DNA of 18,408 bases from Pseudoalteromonas ulvae UL12 (GTDB lineage: Bacteria; Pseudomonadota; Gammaproteobacteria; Enterobacterales; Alteromonadaceae), in NCBI RefSeq assembly GCF_014925405.1, contig NZ_AQHJ01000016.1, positions 1 to 18,408 of the forward strand. The letters are read 5' to 3'. Position 1 is the first letter of the stretch. The number at the start of each line of letters is the position of its first letter. The notes beneath the pieces were generated by a model. The model did no database searches, was not told the DNA's origin, and was given only the letters and a program-made list of their open reading frames with translations. Shown here piece by piece: positions 18,237-18,408 of this stretch. A program made the translations under genes and the position numbers.

Positions 18237-18408
18237 ATGGCAAAAGAAAAGTTTGAACGCGTAAAACCGCACGTAAACGTTGGTACTATCGGCCACGTTG
18301 ACCACGGTAAAACTACACTAACTGCAGCAATCACTAACGTACTTGCAAAAGTATACGGTGGTACTGCTAAAGATTTCGCATCAATCGATAACGCTCCAGA
18401 AGAGCGCG
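18237..18408 (+). CDS. tufA: Elongation factor Tu, N-terminal part (partial, 3' cut by window)
   Basis: The start [20 protein letters not shown] and the P-loop GHVDHGKT identify EF-Tu, which delivers aminoacyl-tRNA to the ribosome. 57 codons are visible before the window ends in DNAPEER, just before switch I. TAGGAA (18222-18227) is the ribosome site. It is the last visible gene of the str operon; its pair, the tufB tail, is at 1-60 in the same direction. Confidence 0.97.
   Translation, partial: MAKEKFERVKPHVNVGTIGHVDHGKTTLTAAITNVLAKVYGGTAKDFASIDNAPEER

Overview
This window is a core translation and transcription gene block of a gammaproteobacterium, with every gene on the + strand. Several features suggest an AT-rich marine Alteromonadales-like bacterium (Pseudoalteromonas/Colwellia range), but the genus cannot be fixed from the sequence alone. 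These are the order tufB - tRNA-Trp - secE - nusG - rplKAJL - rpoBC running straight into rpsL - rpsG - fusA - tufA, beta and beta' active-site numbering identical to E. coli, AT-rich codon choice, and a second EF-G gene.

Layout. 1-60 is the end of an EF-Tu gene (tufB), closed by an intrinsic terminator. 113-404 is a gene-free regulatory stretch with two promoter candidates and inverted repeats. 405-2489 is a second, divergent elongation factor G (called fusA2 here), again with a terminator. tRNA-Trp follows with its own promoter, then secE and nusG, which end at a strong terminator. Next come rplK-rplA behind a putative L1-binding leader, then rplJ-rplL behind a promoter and a recognisable L10-binding leader, an attenuator, rpoB and rpoC. 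A consensus promoter and an overlapping terminator separate rpoC from the str operon: rpsL, an S7-binding intergenic region, rpsG, fusA, and the start of a second EF-Tu gene (tufA), cut by the window end.

The genes jointly supply the ribosome stalk and L1/L11 region, decoding proteins S12/S7, elongation factors EF-G/EF-Tu, the RNA polymerase beta/beta' subunits, the elongation factor NusG and the SecE translocon subunit. Their control appears to combine r-protein autoregulation (L1, L10-L12, S7), attenuators (after rplL, after fusA) and promoters with GC-rich discriminators typical of stringent (ppGpp/DksA) control.

I found no undescribed system. The most interesting points are the EF-G paralogue placed between tufB and tRNA-Trp with a changed domain IV loop, and two places where an intrinsic-terminator-like hairpin and the next promoter occupy the same DNA (before rplJ and before rpsL). 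In both, read-through RNA but not newly initiated RNA would carry the complete hairpin.
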